Shown piece by piece: positions 26,970-35,705 of a DNA stretch of 64,000 bases (the first letter of the stretch is position 1; every line of letters starts with the position of its first letter). The DNA is from Alkanophaga liquidiphilum (GTDB taxonomy: Archaea > Halobacteriota > Syntropharchaeia > Alkanophagales > B39-G2), in contig JAPHEF010000001.1 of NCBI GenBank assembly GCA_029259535.1, positions 75,129 through 139,128 on the forward strand, given 5' to 3'. Position numbers and translations under genes: made by a program. The notes under the pieces were generated by a model that worked only from the letters and a program-made list of their open reading frames with translations, was not told the DNA's origin and did not search any database.

Positions 26970-27908
26970 TTACCTTCTTCTGCTTCTTTCTTTGATCTCT
27001 GGTGCATCATTCAATGCTTCAAATATCTGATCTATTCTGTCTTGGACGAGCTTTTCATAAGCTTGCTCATAGTCCTGAGTATTTATTGATGAAGAGTAAC
27101 TGACTTCGAGACTGCCAAAACCTCTGACAACTGAGCCACCGACGTTTGGGAAGTTTTTAAGAGTTTTAAACACGAGCCCCCACTCTGCATCGGTCAGCGG
27201 AATAAGCTCCTCAATGTAGGTAACGAAAACTGTACCTGGAGCTATCGCCTCCCTTGTAAATATCTGTTGGACTGCCGCCTCCTCGCGTCCTTCCTTTTCT
27301 AAGCCTAAAATTCTGTCAAGTTCCTCAAAGTTTGTTTTAATTTCAAGCTGCGATATCTTTGCTTTGTCGTCCTTTCTTATCATTTGCACTGAGATCAGAA
27401 TATCGGAGAGTTTCGTCTTTGGTTGTTCTCTCACCAAGTCATCTATTAAATCATAAGTCTCTTCCACAACAGGATACCCGATACCGAATTTCAACTTACT
27501 TGGCACCATGAATTTTGCAAGCGCACATCCCATTATGGAAAGTGGCAGGAGAGGTTTAACGTAACTCTCCATCTTGTTAGATATCTTTTTAGCGGTAAGT
27601 TCCTGCTCACCAGCCCTTGCTAGAATCCCGCCACTAAATAACGTCATGAGAGTTCCTGCATTTGCTGTAAATTCTCCAGCAGACCCGCTCTTCTTTGCCT
27701 CCCATACTCTTTTAACATCTCTTAAAAATTGAATTGCCATCTCGTCTCTAAAAGCTCCTCTGATGCTGTTCCCAGGGATTATGGGAACCTCCAAGAGTTC
27801 TCCATCTTCCTTCACTATTGGAAGTTTGTAGAGGAGCACGGTCGTCCCGACGGACTCGAATCCCACGCTCAGAGGCTCTTTTGCCTTGAGTTTAAGAACA
27901 ACCCGCAT
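26970..27908 (-). CDS. Cas7-like backbone protein of the second effector module (IV-C-like)
   Basis: A 312-residue RAMP. The signature of Cas7/Csm3/Cmr4/Csf2 proteins is visible near residue 42: VPIIPGNSIRGAFRDEM. An alpha/beta insert with ISQLEIKTNFEELD and a late NVGGSVVRGFGSLEVSYSS glycine loop follow. Such proteins polymerise along the crRNA. A strong ribosome site GGGGAGGG precedes ATG 27908 on the minus strand. It is distinct in sequence from Csc2 encoded at 34653-35705, again indicating a separate complex. Together with its neighbours it fits the gene order large subunit, small subunit, Cas7, Cas5. Confidence 0.72.
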   Translation of the reverse strand: MRVVLKLKAKEPLSVGFESVGTTVLLYKLPIVKEDGELLEVPIIPGNSIRGAFRDEMAIQFLRDVKRVWEAKKSGSAGEFTANAGTLMTLFSGGILARAGEQELTAKKISNKMESYVKPLLPLSIMGCALAKFMVPSKLKFGIGYPVVEETYDLIDDLVREQPKTKLSDILISVQMIRKDDKAKISQLEIKTNFEELDRILGLEKEGREEAAVQQIFTREAIAPGTVFVTYIEELIPLTDAEWGLVFKTLKNFPNVGGSVVRGFGSLEVSYSSSINTQDYEQAYEKLVQDRIDQIFEALNDAPEIKERSRRR

Positions 27909-27909
27909 T

Positions 27910-28275
27910 TTATCCCTCCCCTTCTACCTCTATACCTTTACTTGCAGCGTAGAACACTACACTCAGATAAGGATAGCGTTTTACGTAGTCTAGGACTTCT
28001 TTCTCCATGCTTCTCGCTTTGTCAAGCGATACTCTCAGCGCGTTAGCTTTCTCTTTTGAAAGAAAAATTGCATCTCCGGCGAGCTCTTTTAACAGGCGCT
28101 CTGCGAAGTCTTCCACACTATTAACGGACCTTGAAAGCATAGCGACGCGTTTTGCTAGAATCGTATTCCACTTCTTCCGTACGTCTTTTGAGATCTTGCT
28201 CCAGTCGATAAGCTCATTAATCGCCCCTAATAAATCTATTACCGCTTCCCTTGCATCTCCTCCCACGCTTACCAC
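27910..28275 (-). CDS. Small helical protein of the second effector module (Cas11-like candidate)
   Basis: A 121-residue, mostly helical protein (AVIDLLGAINELIDWSKI; KANALRVSLDKARSMEKEVL) with no recognised motif. Its size, composition and position between large subunit and Cas7 are those of a Cas11/Csm2-type small subunit. GTG 28275 overlaps the 3' end of the large-subunit gene by 59 bases; GTG 28266 is an alternative. The stop is one base from the Cas7-like start. The Cas11 call is an inference from position and fold type only. Confidence 0.5.
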   Translation of the reverse strand: MVSVGGDAREAVIDLLGAINELIDWSKISKDVRKKWNTILAKRVAMLSRSVNSVEDFAERLLKELAGDAIFLSKEKANALRVSLDKARSMEKEVLDYVKRYPYLSVVFYAASKGIEVEGEG

Positions 28276-29824
28276 CTCTTTTCGGAGGTTTGGGTAGTAC
28301 TCTCACCCCATATATCTCCCTCAGCCTCCTTAGACACTCTACTGCTTTATCCTTATTACTTCCTACGAAGTCCATGATTTCAGAAAACTCCTCTACGGTC
28401 AAATCCTTCTTCTCTCCCCAGCATATAACTCCGGATCTTAATGAGCTTTCTAATATGAACTTTTTACGTCGTCCTACTCTGACCGCTGGATGCATAAATT
28501 GTGGAATGAAACTTATGGTTAGAGGTATCAATGTGAATTTAGGATTTAGTAGGAAGGCAGCATCTCTGTAACCATCTTCCGTCTTTGCTGCTTCAAGCCA
28601 AAGTTTACTAAGCGTCTTAAGCCAGAAGTTTCCGGAGATACTTAATGCGATTTCTTCTTTCACCGGGGCTTGCATTTGTAGTTGGTATCTTTCAACAAGC
28701 GCGGGACTAGGTATTACAGCCCCCTCCGTCCCTTGATCCTCTAATAAAAAGCCGCAGAAACAAGCAGGGCACACGTGGTCGCCTGAAAACATCATCTGTG
28801 GCGCGTCTGCAAATGTTTTACCAAACTCATACCTGATGTTAGCTGGTTCCCCACAAAATACGCACATGTTACTGCCCGTGAGCTCTCCACTGATTGAATT
28901 TCTCACACCGTCAGCAGATACTGAGATGTTTTTCTTCGTAGCCCAACTTTCTACTTCCTCCCTTAAAAACTCTTCTATACATTCTTTGAAGCTCGCATCG
29001 AATCCCGAATCTACATAAATCAGCGCTCCGTCCTTGCTTCCACCAATAGTGAGCATTGAGAGGGCGTCACCGTATGAAATTTTTACACCATCGCTTTCGA
29101 TTAGCGTGTCCCCCTCATAATATTCAATGGAGAACTCCTGCCCGAACTCCCTCGCTACCGGTAGCTTTATGCTAAGGGTGTCATCTTTAACCTCCACCCT
29201 AAACTCTCCTATATCTAACTCTTTCACAATTCCCTCAATTTCCTCTATTGATCTTATTCGGAAAGAAATGGTTGGTGAATATATGTATTTCACTCTACTT
29301 ATACCTAAAACTTCTTTGAATCTTTTAGCATAAGCTCTTGAAAGCTTCTTTATTAAACGCTTGTGTAATAACGACGCCACTGTAAATCTATACTCTCCTG
29401 AAAGCTTTAAGGGAATCAATTTCAGAAAAGGTGATTGTCCCTCTGTAAGGAAGAGGAAATAATTACCCTCGATTTGTTCCACCAACTGACTTCTCTCTAT
29501 TTTTTTGATCGGATTTCCTCTATTATGATGGTGCTGTATTATGACATTGGTAGTTTTACCTAAATCTATATTACCTTTAAGACTTTCAAGGATGTTATGA
29601 TAAATAGAGGGATTTGGAGAGAAATGCCACCAATTTGCTCCTCTCTCTCCTTGATACCAGAGCATCATCCCTTTGAAAAAGTCATGGATCATGCTTGCTG
29701 CAGCTATTTCTTTATCATTCTTCTGTAAGCTTGCAGCAGAAACAACGAGCATGTGGTGGGAAAGGTCGTCTATCAGTGGAACGGAGGTTTTCTTATCCGT
29801 CCTCGCTAACACCCCACGGATCAT
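28217..29824 (-). CDS. Cas10-like large subunit with HD nuclease domain and zinc finger (IV-C-like)
   Basis: A 535-residue protein. An N-terminal HD-type domain is suggested by SHHMLV (residues 22-27), MIHDFFKG (45-52) and IIQHHHNRG (96-104). A palm-like strand GALIYVDSGF is near 266-275, followed by a zinc finger with C321/C324 and C352/C355. No GGDD cyclase motif is present. It is much shorter than, and different from, the Cas10d encoded at 35686-38334. From memory, a Cas10-like large subunit carrying an HD domain with Cas11, Cas7 and Cas5 genes is the description of subtype IV-C. A degenerate type III or second type I large subunit is the alternative. The basic C-terminus (PKRGGKRGRRCKG) could bind nucleic acid. 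Confidence 0.65.
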   Translation of the reverse strand: MIRGVLARTDKKTSVPLIDDLSHHMLVVSAASLQKNDKEIAAASMIHDFFKGMMLWYQGERGANWWHFSPNPSIYHNILESLKGNIDLGKTTNVIIQHHHNRGNPIKKIERSQLVEQIEGNYFLFLTEGQSPFLKLIPLKLSGEYRFTVASLLHKRLIKKLSRAYAKRFKEVLGISRVKYIYSPTISFRIRSIEEIEGIVKELDIGEFRVEVKDDTLSIKLPVAREFGQEFSIEYYEGDTLIESDGVKISYGDALSMLTIGGSKDGALIYVDSGFDASFKECIEEFLREEVESWATKKNISVSADGVRNSISGELTGSNMCVFCGEPANIRYEFGKTFADAPQMMFSGDHVCPACFCGFLLEDQGTEGAVIPSPALVERYQLQMQAPVKEEIALSISGNFWLKTLSKLWLEAAKTEDGYRDAAFLLNPKFTLIPLTISFIPQFMHPAVRVGRRKKFILESSLRSGVICWGEKKDLTVEEFSEIMDFVGSNKDKAVECLRRLREIYGVRVLPKPPKRGGKRGRRCKGSGNRFIRGD

Positions 29825-29855
29825 ACTTCCAACCTCCCTAAGAGCATATAAAACC

Positions 29856-30827
29856 TTACCACCAAATCACGAACGGCTCATACTCCTGCACGCCGATGAG
29901 GTGCTTCACGAGCTTGTAGCACTCCAGACGGATAAGCCTCTGATACGACACGTTCCGCCTGAGCGTCCTGTGTTTGATCGTTTTTTCCAGCCGCTCCTGA
30001 TAGTTTCGCAGAAATATCTTGCGACCATCGGCGTTCAAAAGGCATTTATTAAGCTCATCCCGGAAATGCTCCAGCCTGAGCATCTGCTTGTTCACCAGAT
30101 AGAAAATGAGGCGGTCAACAAGCAAAGGCTTGAAAACCTCGCTTACGTCGAGCGCTAACGAAAATCTCCTCTCCGAAGGCTCGTGCAGGTAAGAAATCGT
30201 GGGATTTAACTGCGTGTTGTAAATCTCGGAGAGCACCGTTGCATAAAGAAGTGAGTTTCCAAAACTAATCAGCGCATTCACGGCATTCTCCGGCGGCTGC
30301 CTGCTCCGCCGCTCGAAGCGGAACTCCTCAGGAAGAATGTAATTGAAGCCGTCATAGTATTCAATCTTAGCACGCGCTTCGACGTTCATCACCTCCGTGA
30401 TCTTCGTTGCGTCGTTAAGCTCATGCAAAATGCCCCCAAGCTCTATCTTCTTGTCCTCAAGCTTGTATTTCGAGACGTTCCGCACCATGTTCCTGATGGC
30501 GCCCCGCACGAAAGCCTTCGCCAACGCCAAACGCTTCTCACCGTCCAAATAATGCTCCACCTGCTTCACGAGCAAATCTCCGGAGAGCAGCCGCTCCCTC
30601 GGGTAAAAACTCCCCTCATAGAAGCCGTAACGGTTAAAGAAGTGCACGGGAATCTTGTTTAATGCGAGAAGGTGCAGAGCTTGGGAGGTTATCGTGAGCG
30701 AGCCATATGCGTAAATGCTTTGAATTTTGGAGATGGGAAGCGGCTTTTTATTCCCGCGGCTCACGAAATAAAGCGTGTTTTCTTTCCGCTCCAAAACGCC
30801 GTCAGACGTTATGTAAAGGTTTTTCAT
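29856..30827 (-). CDS. cas1: CRISPR-associated endonuclease Cas1
   Basis: A 323-residue Cas1. The N-terminal beta domain contains VSRGNKKPLPISKIQSIYAYG. The catalytic metal ligands are visible as the glutamate in VEARAKIEYYDGFNYILPEE, the histidine in ISYLHEPSERRFSL and the acidic residue in ALDVSEVFKPLLVDRL. It is the spacer integrase together with Cas2. It starts three bases after vapC and ends 31 bases before the HD large-subunit gene, so it sits in the middle of the operon, while cas2 lies four genes further on. It is presumably shared by both effector modules. Confidence 0.97.
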   Translation of the reverse strand: MKNLYITSDGVLERKENTLYFVSRGNKKPLPISKIQSIYAYGSLTITSQALHLLALNKIPVHFFNRYGFYEGSFYPRERLLSGDLLVKQVEHYLDGEKRLALAKAFVRGAIRNMVRNVSKYKLEDKKIELGGILHELNDATKITEVMNVEARAKIEYYDGFNYILPEEFRFERRSRQPPENAVNALISFGNSLLYATVLSEIYNTQLNPTISYLHEPSERRFSLALDVSEVFKPLLVDRLIFYLVNKQMLRLEHFRDELNKCLLNADGRKIFLRNYQERLEKTIKHRTLRRNVSYQRLIRLECYKLVKHLIGVQEYEPFVIWW

Positions 30828-30830
30828 CGC

Positions 30831-31256
30831 TTAGCCTACATCTTTTACGTGCAGGGCTTCGACCACCCGCCAGGCTTTATTCACGACTTCTTGGTCTGCC
30901 GTCACCAGCTTCGCCCCAGCGAGCTTGGCGAGCGCCACATAACTGGCGTCATATAAGGTAATGTCGAGGTCGACCGCCGTCCTCACCACCTCCTCACAAT
31001 ACCTGCCCCGCAAGCCCCAAAGCTCAATCCCATACTTCTCCAAAGACTCAGCAGCCCTAATCAGCTCCTCCTTCGAGTATAGGTTGCTGTAGCGCAGAGC
31101 ATTGAGCACCTCGTAGGGCATTAAACTCGGGCTCGCAAGCTCGACCGCCCCCCGTATGAACTTGTCCCTGAGAAGGAGTGCTTTTCCGCTGTGCTCCTCC
31201 TCCAAGAACCACTTTACGACCACGGAGGCGTCCACTACGACTTTCTCCGCCGCCAC
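30831..31256 (-). CDS. vapC: VapC-type PIN-domain toxin
   Basis: A 141-residue PIN-domain ribonuclease. Acidic metal ligands are VVVDASVVVKWF (D9), MPYEVLNALRY (E near 47), DITLYDASYVALA (D near 102) and LVTADQEVVNKA (D near 120). It overlaps vapB by 22 bases, the usual coupled arrangement. It lies between cas4 and cas1 on the same strand and its stop is three bases from cas1, so read-through from this unit also produces cas1. Confidence 0.9.
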   Translation of the reverse strand: MAAEKVVVDASVVVKWFLEEEHSGKALLLRDKFIRGAVELASPSLMPYEVLNALRYSNLYSKEELIRAAESLEKYGIELWGLRGRYCEEVVRTAVDLDITLYDASYVALAKLAGAKLVTADQEVVNKAWRVVEALHVKDVG

Positions 31257-31465
31257 GCCCTTATCACCTCCGCGCTGTCCCAGCCCTCGGGCGCCTTCTT
31301 ACGCAGCTTCTCGTTCAGAAGCACCGCCTCCGCAAGGTTCCTGCCGCTTTCCTCTTTAACCTTACGCTCTAAAGCCTTCCGAACCACCTCGCTCCAGTTT
31401 ATATGGCTAAGCCGCTCCATCTCACGCTTCAACCGCTCATCCACACGCACGGTCACCAAAGGCAT
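31235..31465 (-). CDS. vapB: VapB-type ribbon-helix-helix antitoxin
   Basis: A 76-residue antitoxin. The N-terminal MPLVTVRVDERLKREMERL strand and helix, then INWSEVVRKALERKV, form a ribbon-helix-helix DNA-binding domain. The C-terminal half, with EGWDSAEVIRAWRRRKS, would wrap the toxin. It has its own TATA box just upstream, at a distance that suggests a leaderless transcript, and overlaps vapC. Confidence 0.88.
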   Translation of the reverse strand: MPLVTVRVDERLKREMERLSHINWSEVVRKALERKVKEESGRNLAEAVLLNEKLRKKAPEGWDSAEVIRAWRRRKS

Positions 31466-31498
31466 GTTTGTATATGTGTATATACGTGTATAAAAAGC
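31466..31498 (-). promoter_or_regulatory. vapBC promoter inside the cas operon
   Basis: On the minus strand TTTTTATACACG (about 31485-31496) lies about 25 bases before ATG 31465, followed by alternating TATATACACATATAC that could be the VapB operator. This separates vapBC, and possibly cas1 and the genes beyond, from the upstream part of the cas operon. Confidence 0.5.
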
Positions 31499-32056
31499 TC
31501 ACGCCGAGAAGCAAAGCTCGTAATAGGCGCACCGTCGGCAAATCGGCTTCCGCTCAGGCTTCGGCAGCCACCCACGCACAACACGCTTGATGTCTTCAAG
31601 CACCTTTTCAAGCTCCTTTTCAGCCTGTTTGTCGAGCGAAAGCTCTTTCTTCTTCCTGAGCTTCGGGTAGCTGATCACCGCCTTTACCCTCTCGATACCC
31701 TTCCTCTTTTTCAGGAAATAGAGGTAGTAAAGCGTTTGCATCTCATGAGCTTTCTCCATTTTATCGGACTTCTTCACCTCGTGGATCTCAAGGACTTCGC
31801 CGTTCTGCATGAAATCCACCGCTATCAAATCGTCAATAATCACGTTCTTCTCACGTCCCTCATAGCTGTATTCGTGCAGTAAGAAGCCCAACGCCACGAG
31901 GTCGGACTCCCGCTCCATCTGGATTCCGTGCGAGAACAGCCAGAGCTTCGTCCTGCACACGAAATAGTAGTTCACCTGCGTCCCCCTGACGAGAAGCTCG
32001 TGCTTCAGCTCCCGCTCCAGTTCCGGCTTTGATTCCAACCCCCGCTCGCCGTTCAT
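31499..32056 (-). CDS. cas4: CRISPR-associated exonuclease Cas4
   Basis: A 185-residue Cas4. It begins with GTQVNYYFVCRTKLWLFSHG (first cluster cysteine) near residue 30. The nuclease core has IIDDLIAVDF and VLEIHEVKKSDKM as the PD-(D/E)xK site. It ends with PICRRCAYYELCFSA, giving the other three cysteines of the 4Fe-4S cluster. ATG 32056 follows the cas3 stop by one base and is preferred; the frame extends to 32083. Cas4 trims and selects prespacers with a proper PAM for Cas1-Cas2. Confidence 0.95.
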   Translation of the reverse strand: MNGERGLESKPELERELKHELLVRGTQVNYYFVCRTKLWLFSHGIQMERESDLVALGFLLHEYSYEGREKNVIIDDLIAVDFMQNGEVLEIHEVKKSDKMEKAHEMQTLYYLYFLKKRKGIERVKAVISYPKLRKKKELSLDKQAEKELEKVLEDIKRVVRGWLPKPERKPICRRCAYYELCFSA

Positions 32057-32057
32057 G

Positions 32058-33998
32058 TCAAAGGATGAAATCTTCGTCCGCAAGAACTTCTGTGACGATT
32101 AAGTCCTCGATCTCTATCCTCTTCTTGCTGTAAAGAGGCGCCAGCCCCCACAAGCATCCCGAAAGCCCCTCCGAAACCCTCGCATACGACAACCACCTTT
32201 CGAGCTTCTCCGAGTAGATGGATTCGATGTAGTCCGAATACAGAAACTTCATCCATTCGTTCCTGTCCACGCCTCCGATCTCCGCAAACTCCTCATAAGG
32301 GTCTTCAAGCAGAGAGGGCGTAACGACTCCATGCACCACCTTCTCTCTCCTTTCCCGCCAGTCCCCCACTACAACTTCCCGCCTCTTCCGGTCTATCCTC
32401 TCAATGAAGGCGTTGTCAAGAATCCAGATGAGGTCGTATTCCGTCTCCTCGCCGCCGTAAATCACCTTCCACCGCAGCGTGTCCCCTCTGAACCTCCTGA
32501 AAGAGTTTTTGAACGACCGCCACCATCTCCTCAGGCTTTCAGCAACGTCCTCGTCCACATTTTCTCCCTCTAAATACGCCTCGACCATGCTCTCGACCTT
32601 AAACATGAACTTCGAAAACGGGAAGCTCTCCTGCAACTTCCTGAGAACCTGCTCTCTCCCGTAGCTCCTCAGCGCCTTTGAAATCGACCAGAGGACGGCG
32701 CCCATGAACCTCGGAATTTTCTCCCTCTTCAGCTCCTTATCCCGAAAGGCTCTACTCACGGCGTCCGAAAACTCATAATAGCTCAACTTCCGCCCATCAA
32801 ACCCCCTCAGAGCCTCGACGACGCTCACGTGCGCCACGCAGTATATCTCGCTCCGCTCTCCCTCTCGCCCTATCCTCCCAATTCTCTGCATGAAATTCCG
32901 CAGGTACCTCCCGGAATCGATGTATGCGAGGCAAACCGGGTAATTGACGCCCACCTCCGCCTTCGCCGTCGTGATGACTATGTCGTAGTCCGTAGGCTCG
33001 AACTCGAAGCCCTTTTGCCTCGTCTGGAGCCCCGTATTCACCCCTATTCGGGCGTCAGGAAACTCCGCACGTATCTTCCTTTCCGCCAGCAAAGCCTCCC
33101 TCAAAGAGTCGAAAAGGAAGAAGGCTCTCTTGTTATCGTCCAGAGCCTCTGAGAGTCCCTCCTTTACCTCCTCTCTCAGACCGTCGCCCTCGAACAGCCA
33201 TTTGTAAAGGGAGCCTTGCCTCGAAACCTCGATGAAATGAATTTCCTGCTCTCCTTGAACGGCGCGTCCCTCTCTCCCCACTTCTTGCCGCGCAAGCTCC
33301 CACTCTAACCCTTCCAAGTATTCAAACAAGACCCCCTCTGGTGTTGCGGAGGAGAAGAACCATTTGATGTCGAAAAATTCTCTAACCGACAGTAGCATCA
33401 TCAGGACGTTGGCAATTTGCTCCTCATCGTAGAGATGGTATTCGTCGAAGACGATGTAGTCCAGCTTGTTGAAGAACTCCGTCCAGTCCGGGAAACTTAA
33501 GATGTAACGCTCCCTTCCGCTCCAGTCGGTATGGTAGCCGCCGTGAATGAGGAAATTTATGATGTCAGGATTCGTCACCACGACCTCCGCCGCCGTCACC
33601 CGCTCAAGCAACTCCTTTGCTCTTTCAATGCCGTGCCGCTCCAGCCTCTGCCCCGTCAGAATTTCGACTTTGATGTATTTGTCGAGCGTCCTCGCCATGT
33701 CCTCGACGAGCGCATTGGTGGGAGCGACAATTAGCCCCCGCCTCGGCATCAAATCTTCTTTGGAGCGGAGAGAGGGCAGCATGAAGGCGAACGTCTTGCC
33801 GGCGCCCGTCGGCGCAACGACTACCGTCACCTCCTTCCGCTCGCTCAAATCCGAATAGAACACCTCTTGAAACTTGTGAAGCCGGAGCATGTCTCCGCCA
33901 AGCTCGATCTGAACGCTCCCGAACGGAATCCTTTTCTCCTCGACCGTGACGGTGACGGACTCCGAAGCTGGAGCTGTATCTGAAGGCGAGCCGCTCAT
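32058..33998 (-). CDS. cas3: Type I-D Cas3 helicase (no HD domain)
   Basis: A 646-residue superfamily 2 helicase. Walker A is APTGAGKTF (residues 62-70), Walker B is the box IVFDEYHLYDEE, the motif III-like SSATPEG follows, and motif VI is FMQRIGRIGREGE. There is no HD nuclease domain at either end, as expected for I-D, where that domain is carried by Cas10d. It unwinds target DNA after recruitment by the Csc complex. Its start overlaps the csc1 stop by four bases (ATGA), showing translational coupling. Confidence 0.92.
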   Translation of the reverse strand: MSGSPSDTAPASESVTVTVEEKRIPFGSVQIELGGDMLRLHKFQEVFYSDLSERKEVTVVVAPTGAGKTFAFMLPSLRSKEDLMPRRGLIVAPTNALVEDMARTLDKYIKVEILTGQRLERHGIERAKELLERVTAAEVVVTNPDIINFLIHGGYHTDWSGRERYILSFPDWTEFFNKLDYIVFDEYHLYDEEQIANVLMMLLSVREFFDIKWFFSSATPEGVLFEYLEGLEWELARQEVGREGRAVQGEQEIHFIEVSRQGSLYKWLFEGDGLREEVKEGLSEALDDNKRAFFLFDSLREALLAERKIRAEFPDARIGVNTGLQTRQKGFEFEPTDYDIVITTAKAEVGVNYPVCLAYIDSGRYLRNFMQRIGRIGREGERSEIYCVAHVSVVEALRGFDGRKLSYYEFSDAVSRAFRDKELKREKIPRFMGAVLWSISKALRSYGREQVLRKLQESFPFSKFMFKVESMVEAYLEGENVDEDVAESLRRWWRSFKNSFRRFRGDTLRWKVIYGGEETEYDLIWILDNAFIERIDRKRREVVVGDWRERREKVVHGVVTPSLLEDPYEEFAEIGGVDRNEWMKFLYSDYIESIYSEKLERWLSYARVSEGLSGCLWGLAPLYSKKRIEIEDLIVTEVLADEDFIL

Positions 33999-34639
33999 CC
34001 GAAAAGCCTCCTCTCTAAACGCTCCAAATCTTCCTCTCCCAACCCCTTTACCAAAATGTACTGCGCCAAGACGGGCTCGAACGTTAGTCCATCTCTCACC
34101 TCAAGCTCCTCACCGAAGAGCTTCAGCACGTATATGTTCATCCAAGCTTCCTTCTCAAGCTTATCAACACGCTCTAACAGCAGCAAGCACTCCCTCCCGT
34201 TGCCCACTCTCAGGGTGAAGCGTTCTGGTAACTCTAAATCGCCAAGTAGGGAAGCTTGAAACGTCGAACCCCCCTCTATCCCTTGAACGAGCCTGAAATC
34301 CTTATAGAGGGGCTGGTTACCCCCTCCTTTGAGAGCGACGAGCGTCGAGAAGCTCCTTGCCCCGTCGTTCCCGAAGCTACTGCTGTTTGCGAAGATGCGC
34401 GTCCTCCTGAAGTTGAGGGGGCGAGCGACGCTCCAGAGGAAGCCAAGACGCTTGAGCTCCTCGTATTCGGGCTTCTCCTTCATCAAATAGGTCAATTCCC
34501 TATCTTTGCAGAAGGCGAAGTTCGTGGCGTATGTCAGGGCGAGGTCGCCGATGAATGGCGAGGTTGAAGCCACGCCGCTTTCAGTCCTCGTGTAGTAAAA
34601 AAGAGGAGATAGGAGGGTTATTTTGAAGTGCTCGACCAT
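33995..34639 (-). CDS. csc1: Type I-D Cas5 protein Csc1
   Basis: A 214-residue protein from ATG 34639, preferred over the longer frame because GAGGTGAG lies just upstream and the family begins here (MVEHFKITLLSPLFYYTR). The following SGVASTSPFIGDLALTYATNFAF matches Csc1. It binds the crRNA handle in the I-D surveillance complex. It overlaps cas3 by four bases and starts 13 bases after csc2. Confidence 0.92.
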   Translation of the reverse strand: MVEHFKITLLSPLFYYTRTESGVASTSPFIGDLALTYATNFAFCKDRELTYLMKEKPEYEELKRLGFLWSVARPLNFRRTRIFANSSSFGNDGARSFSTLVALKGGGNQPLYKDFRLVQGIEGGSTFQASLLGDLELPERFTLRVGNGRECLLLLERVDKLEKEAWMNIYVLKLFGEELEVRDGLTFEPVLAQYILVKGLGEEDLERLERRLFG

Positions 34640-34652
34640 CTCCCGCTCACCT

Positions 34653-35705
34653 CTAGAGGCTGAGCCTCTCAAGGTATTCGCCGATGTTACCCTCTTTCAC
34701 CACCTTGCACTCGACCAAGTAGCGGATGGAGTCGTCGAGAAGCCTGAGATACAGCTGCTTCAGCTTTTCCTCCTCTTTCAGCAGGTTTAAGAGTGTTTCC
34801 GTCAACTTTTCCACCTGCTCGCCCTCCAAAACTCTCTGTGAGCACTCCTTGAGCTTCCCAACACAGTAGTCAACTACGGTTTCGAGACTCACTTCGCCGC
34901 CGCCCCACTCCTTCGTCAGCAGGTAAGAACTTATTGGAGGCTCAAACTGGTCGAGAGCGATGGCGACGACGTGATTCCGCACGTTCGCGTCCATGACGTT
35001 GCTCTGCGCTCCGTATCTCGTCGTTTTCAGGATGGAAAGCATGACGTGCGCAAAGGCTTCGGGCGTCACGTCTGGGAATGTGACGAACTGCGGGAAGAAG
35101 GCTCCGGGCTTCACGTATTGGACATCGAAGAGCGTTTCTCGGTGCTCACCCCGCTCCTTGTCCCACATCGTCCCCTCCTCGCTCAGGGCGTTGTGCGTCA
35201 GCTCCTCGGTAATTTCAGCCTTGTCCCTGAGCGAGTAGCTCCACTCGTAGATGACCCTTGCGGGAAGCCCGACAGCCTCGCCGCCCTCCTCGGTGATGCT
35301 GTCGCCGAATGTTAACGAGTTCGGATTTGCAAGCTGCACCCGCTCCTTTGTCAGATTATACTCGACTGCGGGGTCCACGATCCCTAACTTCCTGCACAGC
35401 AGGAGCCCCGTGAGCTTCTCCCTCGACTTCAATTTCCTCGACGGGATGACAACAACCTCCCTGTCACCAACTTCCGTGCTTACCACCTCATCAGGCTCCG
35501 TCGAGCGATTTATCAAGTATCCGACCGTCTCTCTCACTAAAAGCACCTTTATGACGTTCGGCGTCCTCTTTCCGAAACGCTCTTGGAAGAACTCTCTTGG
35601 AATCGTCTGGTAGAGGCTTTCTCTGAAGTCCCGGACGACGTCCTCATCGTATTCCACGAACGCCCTTTCAACAACCCCCGCAGCGCTACCCCTCCTGCGT
35701 GGCAA
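34653..35705 (-). CDS. csc2: Type I-D Cas7 protein Csc2
   Basis: A protein of about 350 residues that forms the crRNA-binding backbone in type I-D. Recognisable parts are NVIKVLLVRETVGYLINRS, AVEYNLTKERVQLANPNSL and a late TTRYGAQSNVMDANVRNHVVAI. TTG 35705 has GAGGTGAG six bases before it and overlaps the cas10d end by 20 bases; a shorter start cannot be excluded. It is flanked by cas10d and csc1 in the standard I-D order. Confidence 0.93.
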   Translation of the reverse strand: MPRRRGSAAGVVERAFVEYDEDVVRDFRESLYQTIPREFFQERFGKRTPNVIKVLLVRETVGYLINRSTEPDEVVSTEVGDREVVVIPSRKLKSREKLTGLLLCRKLGIVDPAVEYNLTKERVQLANPNSLTFGDSITEEGGEAVGLPARVIYEWSYSLRDKAEITEELTHNALSEEGTMWDKERGEHRETLFDVQYVKPGAFFPQFVTFPDVTPEAFAHVMLSILKTTRYGAQSNVMDANVRNHVVAIALDQFEPPISSYLLTKEWGGGEVSLETVVDYCVGKLKECSQRVLEGEQVEKLTETLLNLLKEEEKLKQLYLRLLDDSIRYLVECKVVKEGNIGEYLERLSL

